A DNA stretch of 64,000 nt, from positions 434,001-498,000 of the forward strand of contig NZ_JQCR01000002.1 in the NCBI RefSeq assembly GCF_000757885.1, written 5' to 3'. This document shows, piece by piece, positions 57,111 through 64,000 of this stretch (positions are counted from its first letter, which is position 1; each line of letters begins with the position of its first letter). This stretch comes from Paenibacillus wynnii (GTDB lineage: Bacteria; Bacillota; Bacilli; Paenibacillales; Paenibacillaceae). The notes beneath the pieces were generated by a model. It searched no databases and had not been told where the DNA came from. It saw only the letters and a list, made by a program, of their open reading frames with translations. The position numbers were made by a program, and so were the translations under genes.

Positions 57111-58538
57111 TTATTCCAAAGTAAATGAAGCCAGACTAGCAGCGCCATTTCCGGTATATGTAAAATACAGTGCCTGTACGCCGTCCGGAATAACCAGGTT
57201 AGTAGAATATTCTTTCCAGACATTCGTATAGCCTACCGGTATCCGCCCAAGTGCTGGTCCGTCCCAGCTGGTTTTGACTTCAAAAGCACCCTGGCAATAT
57301 CCGCGCACCTTGATTTTGACCTTGGCCACTCCCTCGCACACGAAATATTTAAAACCGGCGGTAGCCGAATCTGTCATATTGGCAATATAGCCGATTTCCT
57401 CTTCATCGTCTCTGCCGTCCTGGGTAATCTTCGGAAACCGGCTGTCCATCCATGCTCCGGTACGGCCGAAGCCCCCGGTGTACATTTCCTGATCTTTGCA
57501 GAACAAATGACAGGCCAGGTATGCCGGATATTCTCCCCATCCTTCGAGCGGTGCCCCGTTCGGACCACAGGATGTAATCTCCACCTGGGGAATAGTACCA
57601 TCCTCACGAAACTCTATCCTTTCGATACAGCCCTGCCGGCTGAATGCCGTCCCGTTGGTGTGCCTGTGATAGAAGATGTACCATTCACCGTTGATTTCAA
57701 TAATGCTGCCATGGTTATTGCCTCCATAATACATCGGTTGATCCGCCGGCTTGTACGTATCCATATGAAGATCACAATTACTTATAATGACTCCCTGGTA
57801 TATGAAGTCTCTGTTCGGATGCTGGCTGGTCGCATAGCACAGTTCATGCATGGAAATTGAGGAATAGATAAGGTAATAGGTATCTCCCCTTTTGCGGATG
57901 GAAGGAGCCTCGAAGAACTCAAACCCTTCGAATCCACTACCCTTGCTATAGGGCTGACTCGGCGCAACAAATACAGGTTCTTCAATAATTGTTAGCATAT
58001 CCGGACCAAGTACCGTTGCCATCGCACCATTTCTGGAAAGGTCTCCATACGCGCAAAATCCGGTATACAAGTAGGTGTTCTCTCCTTCTGTCAGTACACC
58101 TGGGTCAAACTGCGGCTCGTCGCCTCCCCGCTCCCCCAGGCGTGTTCCATCCGCATATCTTACATAGCCGTAGAATTCATATTTTCCGCCCGGCTTGTCG
58201 CAGACAGCGACCGAAACGACTGGAACCTTGTCCAACACATAATAGAGATAATAACGTCCGTCCGGTCCCACGGTGACATCCGGTGCATACAGGCACATGC
58301 TGCCTTCCGGATTAAGCGGGTCATCCGTAGTCCGGTAGATGACTCCCTCATACTGCCAATCAGCCAGATTGTCCTCAGGTGCCGACCAGCAGACATAGTC
58401 GTTCAAGCAAAAAGCGTGTCCGTTAAAACGGTCATGCGAGCCGTACACATACACTCTGCCTTCAAAAACATATGGTTCGCCGTCAGGGATATACTCCCAA
58501 GAGGGTAGATATGGATTAAATCCTTGTTTTGTTGGCAT
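57111..58538 (-). CDS. GH43 glycosidase (xylosidase/arabinofuranosidase type)
   Basis: A 475-residue enzyme without signal peptide. The five-bladed propeller starts with YIPDGEPYVFEGRVYVYGSHD, carrying the general-base aspartate. It continues with APDVTVGPDGRYYLYYV (the pKa-modulating aspartate) and FFEAPSIRKRGDTYYLIYS (the acid glutamate). Residues about 360-475 form a CBM6-like beta-sandwich (KIKVRGYCQGAFEVKTSWDG). The family cuts xylose or arabinose from xylans and arabinans; which one cannot be told. GGTGAG precedes the ATG. Confidence 0.9.
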   Translation of the reverse strand: MPTKQGFNPYLPSWEYIPDGEPYVFEGRVYVYGSHDRFNGHAFCLNDYVCWSAPEDNLADWQYEGVIYRTTDDPLNPEGSMCLYAPDVTVGPDGRYYLYYVLDKVPVVSVAVCDKPGGKYEFYGYVRYADGTRLGERGGDEPQFDPGVLTEGENTYLYTGFCAYGDLSRNGAMATVLGPDMLTIIEEPVFVAPSQPYSKGSGFEGFEFFEAPSIRKRGDTYYLIYSSISMHELCYATSQHPNRDFIYQGVIISNCDLHMDTYKPADQPMYYGGNNHGSIIEINGEWYIFYHRHTNGTAFSRQGCIERIEFREDGTIPQVEITSCGPNGAPLEGWGEYPAYLACHLFCKDQEMYTGGFGRTGAWMDSRFPKITQDGRDDEEEIGYIANMTDSATAGFKYFVCEGVAKVKIKVRGYCQGAFEVKTSWDGPALGRIPVGYTNVWKEYSTNLVIPDGVQALYFTYTGNGAASLASFTLE

Positions 58539-58656
58539 TGGAATCTCACCTTTGTCATTATTAATTTTGGCTTGACTGTTTATCCCTTACAGTATAGTTA
58601 AGCAGCCCGAACGAAGTCCATGATATATAGCCACTTAAAATTGATCTATTCTCAGA

Positions 58657-59127
58657 TCATGGGTCTGATCCCGGAAACCTATTCCAAACTTGCCGTTTCA
58701 CCTTATAAAACTCATGATACAGCTTCATGAGCGCCCTTTTCTCAATCCGCGATACATAGCTGCGCGATATCCCCAGTTCCTTAACAATCTCCCGCTGCGT
58801 CCGCTCTTCCCCGCCTGTATCCAGCCCAAACCGTCTAACCACAACTTCCTTTTCCCGATCATCCAGTATCTCAAAATTCCGATATATTTTACTCTTCTCA
58901 ATATTAAGATCTACTGTGAGCAGCAGATCATCGGCTCCTGAACCCAGAATATCTATGCCCGATTTTGCTTCTTCTTGCAGCCGGAGGGATTCTTTTTGAA
59001 GCTGCCCATCGTCCCATGCATGCAAATTCCGGTTCCTAATGAGCTCCGCTTTGTCCCGATAATACTTCAGCTTATTCTGGGTATCGCGGTCTTTGAATTT
59101 TTGCATCAACGTGACAGCTACATTCAT
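58657..59127 (-). CDS. Chimeric gene: SecA-like N-terminus fused to the C-terminal half of SigK
   Basis: The 156-residue frame is open, with GGAGGGA before ATG 59127. Residues 1-57 (LMQKFKDRDTQNKLKYYRDK, then LHAWDDGQLQKESLRLQEEA) look like the start of a SecA-family translocase. From residue 58 (base 58953) it becomes sigma-[61 protein letters not shown] and LYHEFYKVKR. The last residues (QVWNRFPGSDP) run past the normal SigK stop. It has the region-4 DNA-binding helix but no region 2, so it cannot act as an ordinary sigma factor. It is probably a recombination product; it could still be expressed. Confidence 0.7.
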   Translation of the reverse strand: MNVAVTLMQKFKDRDTQNKLKYYRDKAELIRNRNLHAWDDGQLQKESLRLQEEAKSGIDILGSGADDLLLTVDLNIEKSKIYRNFEILDDREKEVVVRRFGLDTGGEERTQREIVKELGISRSYVSRIEKRALMKLYHEFYKVKRQVWNRFPGSDP

Positions 59128-59332
59128 CGGAATTTGATCCCTCCTCGGTAGAAATACGCGATTCTATAGTGGTCAGACGTTTCAAAGGACATTTTAGTGT
59201 ATAAATCTCTTTGGAGAATTCTATGAAATGAAAAAATAAAAAGTAATCCTAATATTGTTAAATTTATCACATATATCTTTTTAAACAATATATATAATCA
59301 TTTTCATAATAATGGAAGTGAGGTGATATTAT

Positions 59333-59395
59333 ATGGTAAAAAAACAACCAAAGAAAAGAAAACAAATTATCTTAGGAATTAATTCTTGCTGTTAA
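59333..59395 (+). CDS. 20-residue RiPP precursor candidate ending in Cys-Cys
   Basis: The frame reads MVKKQPKKRKQIILGINSCC then TAA. GAGGTG lies seven to eight bases before the ATG, and a TATAAT at 59293-59298 lies at a fitting distance. Residues 3-10 are strongly basic (six Lys/Arg), followed by a hydrophobic IILGI and a C-terminal NSCC. It precedes two radical SAM enzymes and an exporter, with a terminator-like hairpin in between, which is the usual position and expression set-up of a ribosomal peptide precursor. The likely core is the C-terminal half with the two cysteines. I do not recognise the family. The gene is too short for normal gene callers. Confidence 0.7.
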   Translation: MVKKQPKKRKQIILGINSCC

Positions 59396-59408
59396 TCAAG
59401 TATTACCT

Positions 59409-59443
59409 AAAAAGTCTCTCTATTAAATTAGAGAGGCTTTTTT
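59409..59443 (+). terminator. Attenuator-like hairpin between precursor and maturase genes
   Basis: AAAAAGTCTCTCTA pairs with TAGAGAGGCTTTTTT around TTAAAT; the T-tract completes an intrinsic terminator. It would let the peptide message be made in excess, with part of the transcripts reading through to 59485. Confidence 0.85.
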
Positions 59444-59484
59444 AAGAAACTTATTAGTTAAGAGCCTATAAGGGAGGTAACCGA

Positions 59485-60600
59485 ATGTATATAAAATGGA
59501 ATTTAACAAAAAAGTGCACTTTAAACTGTAAATTTTGTCATAATGCAACAGAAAGAAAAGATTGGAGCCGGGATATAGGTATTGAACAATTAGATCAAAT
59601 TATTAGCAATATATCCAATCATGAGAACCTTGAAGGAGTAAGTTTGCTCGGAGGAGATCCTTTGGATTATCAATACATTTTACAGTTAGCCGAACGCTTG
59701 GAGTTTCATAACATTTCTTTTGGATTTATTACAGCCGGTGAAGAGATTTATAAGGGAACTTACGATGCAATTTTATTAAATAAAAATCTAAACTTTATAG
59801 GGTTAAGTATTGATTCTTTAAACCCTGACACCGTTAAATATGTTCGAAATAAAGATATGCTTCAGCGTCAATTGGATTCTTTAGATCATATTATGAATCT
59901 TAGAGCCAAGTTTAATCTCAATTATAAAATCTTTACAAATACAATATTTATGAATGTAAACCAACACGAGATTATTAATTTAGTGAATTTTTTCAAGCAA
60001 AAGAAAGTGGATAAAATACAGATTCTTGAATACAAACATTCTAATAAGTCTGCATACGATTTCTCAGTCGGTTTAGAAGAAGAATTGAAATTTGTTAACG
60101 ATATTTCTTCCTATATTAGAGAGAATCAAGGAGAAGACTTCTCAGAACTAGAATTGTGTTTTTTACCGGAACCAGGCAAAGATTACTTACGAAGAATATC
60201 TTTAAATGAAAATATTAGTCGTGGAACTTCTAGTAAATGCCCAATTTTTAGAGACACACTTTTTGTATCAAATGATGGTTTTGTCTATCCATGTGATAAT
60301 TACAAGCCATATTTTAGAATATCCCAGACAACGAATGAACCAGAAAAGACTTATAAAATAGAAAACTTAATAAAAAAACAACTACATACAATTACTGAAA
60401 AGAATGAATATTTCAAAGAAGTCAAATCATTGGCAAGAAAACCAAAAGAAGAGCTTTTTGGTAATCTAGAGCCTTGTAATAAATGTAACCACTTGCTAAA
60501 AGAATGTTTCCCATGTTTACAGTATTCAACGAGTAGTACAACACAATCATTTGTTTATGAGGACAAGTGTAAATTTTACATGGAAATTTCCAACTTTTAA
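59485..60600 (+). CDS. Radical SAM/SPASM peptide maturase 1
   Basis: A 371-residue radical SAM enzyme. The cluster motif is CTLNCKFC (Cys11, 15, 18), followed by LLGGDP, the SAM-contact glycine motif. The C-terminal part has a SPASM-like set of seven cysteines: SSKC, twelve residues, GFVYPC, then EPCNKCNHLLKECFPC and a last one in DKC. The spacing CX2CX6CX2C departs from the usual CX2CX5CX3C. No RRE (PqqD-like) domain precedes the barrel. GGGAGG lies before the ATG. It is low in GC and differs from the anSME at 47758. It would modify the 20-residue peptide, for example by a thioether or carbon-carbon link; the chemistry is unknown. Confidence 0.9.
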   Translation: MYIKWNLTKKCTLNCKFCHNATERKDWSRDIGIEQLDQIISNISNHENLEGVSLLGGDPLDYQYILQLAERLEFHNISFGFITAGEEIYKGTYDAILLNKNLNFIGLSIDSLNPDTVKYVRNKDMLQRQLDSLDHIMNLRAKFNLNYKIFTNTIFMNVNQHEIINLVNFFKQKKVDKIQILEYKHSNKSAYDFSVGLEEELKFVNDISSYIRENQGEDFSELELCFLPEPGKDYLRRISLNENISRGTSSKCPIFRDTLFVSNDGFVYPCDNYKPYFRISQTTNEPEKTYKIENLIKKQLHTITEKNEYFKEVKSLARKPKEELFGNLEPCNKCNHLLKECFPCLQYSTSSTTQSFVYEDKCKFYMEISNF

Positions 60601-60611
60601 GGGAGGACATT

Positions 60612-61721
60612 ATGATTAAGAAACCCGAATTAAGATATTTACATATGGATGTCACTGTAAAATGCAATTTAACATGCAAGCATTGTTTTTATGGCGATTT
60701 TAATAAAAAGGAATTTTTTCATCAAGAAGTAGAGTTAAATAGAATGTACGAGCTTGTTGATGAAGCTAAAGATATGGGCTGTGAAAGAATTATATTATCC
60801 GGGGGAGAAGTGTTAACGAGTAGTAAGTTTTTCCCTATGCTAGAATATTGCAAAAACAAAGGAATTAAGAATATATTAATTACAAATTTAACGTTACTAA
60901 ACGATAACAATTTATCTAAATTACAACAATATGCCGATAACATAATAGAAATAAAAGTAAGTTATGAGGGAAGAAATAATGATTTCATTAGAGGTATCGG
61001 TACTGAAGATAAGATATTAAGCAATTTAGAAAAACTAGATTTTCACAAATTACCTTGGACAATAAATACTATTATTAATAAATTCAACGTGAATTATTTA
61101 GATGAAATTTATCAGTTTCTTAAAACACATCATCCTAAGGCTTGGAGAATTGACATTCCTTTTAATACAGGTCGTTATAAGCATTATAAAAATGATATTC
61201 ATGAGGAAGATTTCGATCTGATTTTCAAAAATTTATCAAAGGTAATAGAAACTTATTTACAAGAAAATCCGGATTTTGAACTTTGGATTTTTAACGTTTA
61301 TCAACCAGGCATGGAAGATTGTGATTTTGTTGAAAAAACTCCGGATATTCACCCTTGTGCGTATAACAAAAGAAATTTAGGAATTAGAGGTCTTGGAGAA
61401 GTGACGCCTTGCTCAAGATTTCTTGAACTGGCACTGGGAAATGTGAAAAACTCAAGCATTCGGGATGTTAAAGACAGCGCTCAATTTAAAGATTTCTGGA
61501 ATATCAAATTATCAGACTTTGAAGAATGTTCGCAATGTAAATACTTAAAAATATGTGGTTGTGGATGCAGAGCTTTCGCTTACGAAGCATATGGAGATAT
61601 ATTACGGAAAGATCCATTAAATTGCGAGGTTATGCCACTGTTTGAAAAATACATTATACCTTTGTTTTCCCAAGAAACTCAGGATTCCTTCAACCGATTA
61701 ACCACCGTTAATAGCTTTTAA
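60612..61721 (+). CDS. Radical SAM/SPASM peptide maturase 2
   Basis: A 369-residue radical SAM enzyme with CNLTCKHC (Cys18, 22, 25) and LSGGEVLTSS. The SPASM domain is canonical: HPC, then GEVTPC, then ECSQCKYLKICGCGC (CX2CX5CX3C with an extra Cys), and a final cysteine in NCEV. It is not a close copy of enzyme 1, so two different reactions on the peptide, or a heterodimer, are likely. GGGAGG precedes the ATG and it starts 11 bases after enzyme 1. Also without an RRE domain. Confidence 0.9.
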   Translation: MIKKPELRYLHMDVTVKCNLTCKHCFYGDFNKKEFFHQEVELNRMYELVDEAKDMGCERIILSGGEVLTSSKFFPMLEYCKNKGIKNILITNLTLLNDNNLSKLQQYADNIIEIKVSYEGRNNDFIRGIGTEDKILSNLEKLDFHKLPWTINTIINKFNVNYLDEIYQFLKTHHPKAWRIDIPFNTGRYKHYKNDIHEEDFDLIFKNLSKVIETYLQENPDFELWIFNVYQPGMEDCDFVEKTPDIHPCAYNKRNLGIRGLGEVTPCSRFLELALGNVKNSSIRDVKDSAQFKDFWNIKLSDFEECSQCKYLKICGCGCRAFAYEAYGDILRKDPLNCEVMPLFEKYIIPLFSQETQDSFNRLTTVNSF

Positions 61722-61743
61722 TATTTTTTCGGAGAATGGGAGT

Positions 61744-62973
61744 ATGATGAAGATCAAGCCGCATAAAGTATTTTACTCTGTCAGTTTTTTTCAATTTTTC
61801 ATGAGAGAAATAACAGGTACTACATTGATACTGTTTTTATTATCCAAGGGTTTGTCGTTGGAAACATCCAACTATTTGCTCGTCATATATTTTCTGAGTG
61901 TTTTCCTTTTTGAAGTACCCACGGGAGCAATAGCTGACAAATATGGAAGAAAAATATCGGTAGTATTAGGATTGATCTGCTTTTTAATATATAGTATTTT
62001 TTTTATGCAGGCCAACGAGCTTTGGTTGCTCATCTTCGCGCAAATATTTGGAGGTTTAGCAATTTGCTTGCAATCTGGAGCCCTCGAGTCTTGGGTAGTC
62101 GAAACTAGTGAACACTCAGTTGAAGATCTCTTTACGACTGCTAACAGCATTCAATATATCTCTGGGATATTCTGTGGTCTCTTAGGAGCTCTTCTTGCAA
62201 CTTACCACTACTCTCTTCCTTGGATAGTTAGCATAATTTCTACAATAATAACAATTACATTGTGTTTATGCTTTATGAATGAAAATAATACAATAGCTCG
62301 TCACAATGCTAACAGTAACCTTCTAATAATAATCCGAGAGAGTGTTCGCATTGGCATAAATAATAAAGCCATATGGATAATATTTTTCATTGGATTGTTT
62401 ATCAGTTTCTCGAATTCAGCAGGAAACACATTTCAACAGCCCCGTTTAGTAGGCCTTTCCGAACAAGGGATCTGGATCATGGGAATTATTAAAGCAGCAT
62501 ACTCGCTTTGTATGACTTTAGGAAGTTACCTTATCCGAAAGTTATACAGGAAATATAGTGATATTTATATTTTGATGCTATCTTGCGCAATGATTGGCAT
62601 ATGGTTGACTTTAGCCGGAGCTTTAAATTCATTTTATCCAGTACTCGTTACATTTTTGATATATGAGGTCGGTAGAGGAATGTATCCTGCCGCAAAACAA
62701 ATATTTCTCAATAAAAGAATATCAAATGAGTACCGCTCAACTCTTCTATCATTAGATTCAGCAATCTCCCAGTTGGGAATGTGTATAGGTTTAATTGTTA
62801 CAGGTATTATTAGTCGGAAATTTATAAATATTAAATCTGACCAAGCACCCATCCAGATTTCCTGGATTATCTGCGGAGGAATAGCTTTAATCCCAATTGT
62901 TTTATTGTTACTTTTCAAAATAAATACAAAAGGGAACAGACAACTAATAGGGAATCAAAATTTTAAAAGTTAA
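61744..62973 (+). CDS. MFS transporter, probable exporter of the modified peptide
   Basis: A 409-residue major facilitator protein with about 12 membrane segments and the loop 2-3 signature AIADKYGRK (GxxxDRxGRR type). It follows maturase 2 by 22 bases and belongs to the same AT-rich block. In RiPP loci such proteins export product or give immunity. No peptidase or C39-type ABC exporter is present, so leader removal must rely on a host protease or not happen. GGGAG precedes the ATG. Confidence 0.9.
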   Translation: MMKIKPHKVFYSVSFFQFFMREITGTTLILFLLSKGLSLETSNYLLVIYFLSVFLFEVPTGAIADKYGRKISVVLGLICFLIYSIFFMQANELWLLIFAQIFGGLAICLQSGALESWVVETSEHSVEDLFTTANSIQYISGIFCGLLGALLATYHYSLPWIVSIISTIITITLCLCFMNENNTIARHNANSNLLIIIRESVRIGINNKAIWIIFFIGLFISFSNSAGNTFQQPRLVGLSEQGIWIMGIIKAAYSLCMTLGSYLIRKLYRKYSDIYILMLSCAMIGIWLTLAGALNSFYPVLVTFLIYEVGRGMYPAAKQIFLNKRISNEYRSTLLSLDSAISQLGMCIGLIVTGIISRKFINIKSDQAPIQISWIICGGIALIPIVLLLLFKINTKGNRQLIGNQNFKS

Positions 62974-63089
62974 ACTATAGACACATCCGGAGTCTTCTCC
63001 GAATTCATTGGTCTAGGTTCTGGAGGTGCGTCTTTACCGACGCGAGCCAAAAGTAACCTAGCCAGCCCATCTTATAGCGGTTTAAGCAA

Positions 63090-63457
63090 CTAATTCTCTC
63101 CTATCGAGATATTCGGCTGTCGTTGCTCTTCAGGGAAACGTATCATCTCCTCGTCCCTATTAGTTTTTCCGTGCTTATCTGGCAGGCCTCCCCAGATAAG
63201 CACGTCATCTGATGCCGCGACCACTGGAGTTTACCTTGCCAGCCCTCGGCGGCTTTGGATTTCGCCATGTTTCGATGACCCATCTTACTGCACAGCCTGA
63301 AATCCAGTTCGTGTCCTTTGGCCCGTGCTTTTTGCCTCCGGTTCCTTCAGATCTCAGTATCGCAGTGGACACCCATATCCCTGGCTAAATGTAGGCTTAC
63401 GCACGCCCCTGATCGGGACTTTCACCCTAGAGATAACGCCTTTGCTGGGCGGCGCAC
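63090..63457 (-). mobile_element. Group II intron, 5' part only (truncated)
   Basis: The minus strand from 63457 begins GTGCGCC and continues with CTAGGGTGAAAGTCCCGA and, later, GAAGGAACCGGAGGCAAA, the start of domain I of a bacterial group II intron. Further on, CTTATCTGGGGAGGCCTGCC and CTGAAGAGCAACGACAGCCG match the end of the leader that normally precedes the reverse-transcriptase gene. No reverse transcriptase, domain V or domain VI follows before the MFS gene, so the 3' two thirds are gone. The exact inner edge is uncertain and may lie nearer 63010. It cannot splice or move. Confidence 0.7.
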
Positions 63458-63591
63458 GAAGATAGAAAATTAGTGCACATCAGCAAGAGTCTTCGTCTTT
63501 GTCCCAGAGAAAGGTTCCGTAATATAGATCACACGTGAGACTTGTGTAAATTTCACCATATACTCACCTTCCGAAAGTCCGCCTTCCTATT

Positions 63592-63790
63592 CTACAAAAA
63601 CAAAACCTTCTTGTCCGTACTCCATTTATAGGTGGTCACGGTTTGCAATTCTTCAAGTATAAAATAGATCTCTACATCTGGAGAAAAGCGGATATTTTCC
63701 CGGGGGACTGCCTGTCCGTCTACTTCAACCTGGAAATCGTGCACCATGGAAAGATGAATTTCCAGATAAAGGGGTATGCCTTAGATAGGA
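63592..63790 (-). pseudogene. Unidentified coding fragment
   Basis: One minus-strand frame reads YLEIHLSMVHDFQVEVDGQA, then NIRFSPDVEIYFILEELQTV, and ends WSTDKKVLFL before TAG at 63592-63594. The composition looks protein-coding, but I do not recognise it and it has no clear start. The gap on to the intron (63470-63559) holds a 29-codon frame with GGAAGG ahead of its ATG (MVKFTQVSRVIYITEPFSG), also unrecognised. Confidence 0.3.
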
Positions 63791-63824
63791 ACAAGCCTGG
63801 TGCGGTTTCGCATCAGGCTTGTTT
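63790..63824 (+). terminator. Strong hairpin, terminator-like
   Basis: AACAAGCCTGGTGCG pairs with CGCATCAGGCTTGTT (one mismatch or wobble) around GTTT, followed by TGGTTTTTGG. The last 175 bases of the window after it show no gene that I can support. Confidence 0.65.
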
Positions 63825-64000
63825 GGTTTTTGGCCGCAGTAAAGGACGCATTTGTCCGTCGTGCCGTAATCCTCATTAGAAAAAGAAGGACGAGACAGAC
63901 TAATAATCAGCTTTAATTCATACCATTTTTTGAGTTTAATTGATAAACAAAGTGTTATCATTTAAATAATAAAGGTTTCCCTTATCATCATAGAAAATGT

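Noticed and set aside
60422..60679. Minus-strand frame across the junction of the two radical SAM genes
   Set aside because: Antisense shadow; the radical SAM motifs are on the plus strand.

Overview
The window looks like chromosomal DNA of a Paenibacillus-type spore-forming member of the Bacillota. The reasons are the YesM/YesN-type sensor kinase and regulator genes, LplB-type sugar permeases with lipoprotein binding proteins, many AraC-family regulators, an S-layer-homology (SLH) anchored secreted enzyme, strong AGGAGG ribosome binding sites, and several broken pieces of a sporulation sigma factor (SigK). Most of it is a carbohydrate-scavenging region. No rRNA, tRNA, CRISPR array or replication origin was seen.

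Layout. 1-8.1 kb: the 5' part of a sensor kinase, a divergent solute-binding protein, and a sugar ABC operon (two permeases and a binding lipoprotein) followed by a decayed tandem copy in which only the binding protein survives. 8.1-13.1 kb: a sigK scrap, two coupled FAD-dependent oxidoreductases, an AraC gene split by a stop codon, and a D-2-hydroxyacid dehydrogenase. 13.2-15.3 kb: a pyridoxamine-phosphate-oxidase-like stress protein and a diguanylate cyclase. 15.6-21.9 kb: a two-component system and a complete sugar ABC transporter. 22-29 kb: GH42 beta-galactosidase, SGNH/CE2 esterase and GH27 alpha-galactosidase, with two AraC regulators; this suggests use of galactose-containing plant polysaccharides.

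29-45 kb (minus strand): a fructan locus. A LacI regulator with four near-identical operators precedes two permeases, a binding protein interrupted by TAG just after its lipobox cysteine, a fructokinase-GH32 fusion protein, an unsecreted LamG-GH32 enzyme, and a 1881-residue SLH-anchored GH32 enzyme. Surface cleavage, uptake, intracellular hydrolysis and phosphorylation of fructose would all be encoded together.

45-52.4 kb: a Cys-type sulfatase with an AraC regulator and a radical-SAM sulfatase maturase, beside fossils of a second sulfatase and of a formylglycine-generating enzyme; then a two-gene CHR (chromate) transporter and a ROK regulator. 52.4-59.1 kb: two type-B carboxylesterases, an AraC regulator, a GH43 glycosidase, and more sigK pieces, one of them fused to a SecA-like N-terminus.

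59.15-63.0 kb: a clearly AT-rich island with a 20-codon peptide gene ending in Cys-Cys, an attenuator-like hairpin, two different radical SAM/SPASM enzymes and an MFS exporter. This has the architecture of a minimal radical-SAM RiPP pathway that I do not recognise and is the best candidate for an undescribed system. It is followed by the truncated 5' part of a group II intron on the other strand.
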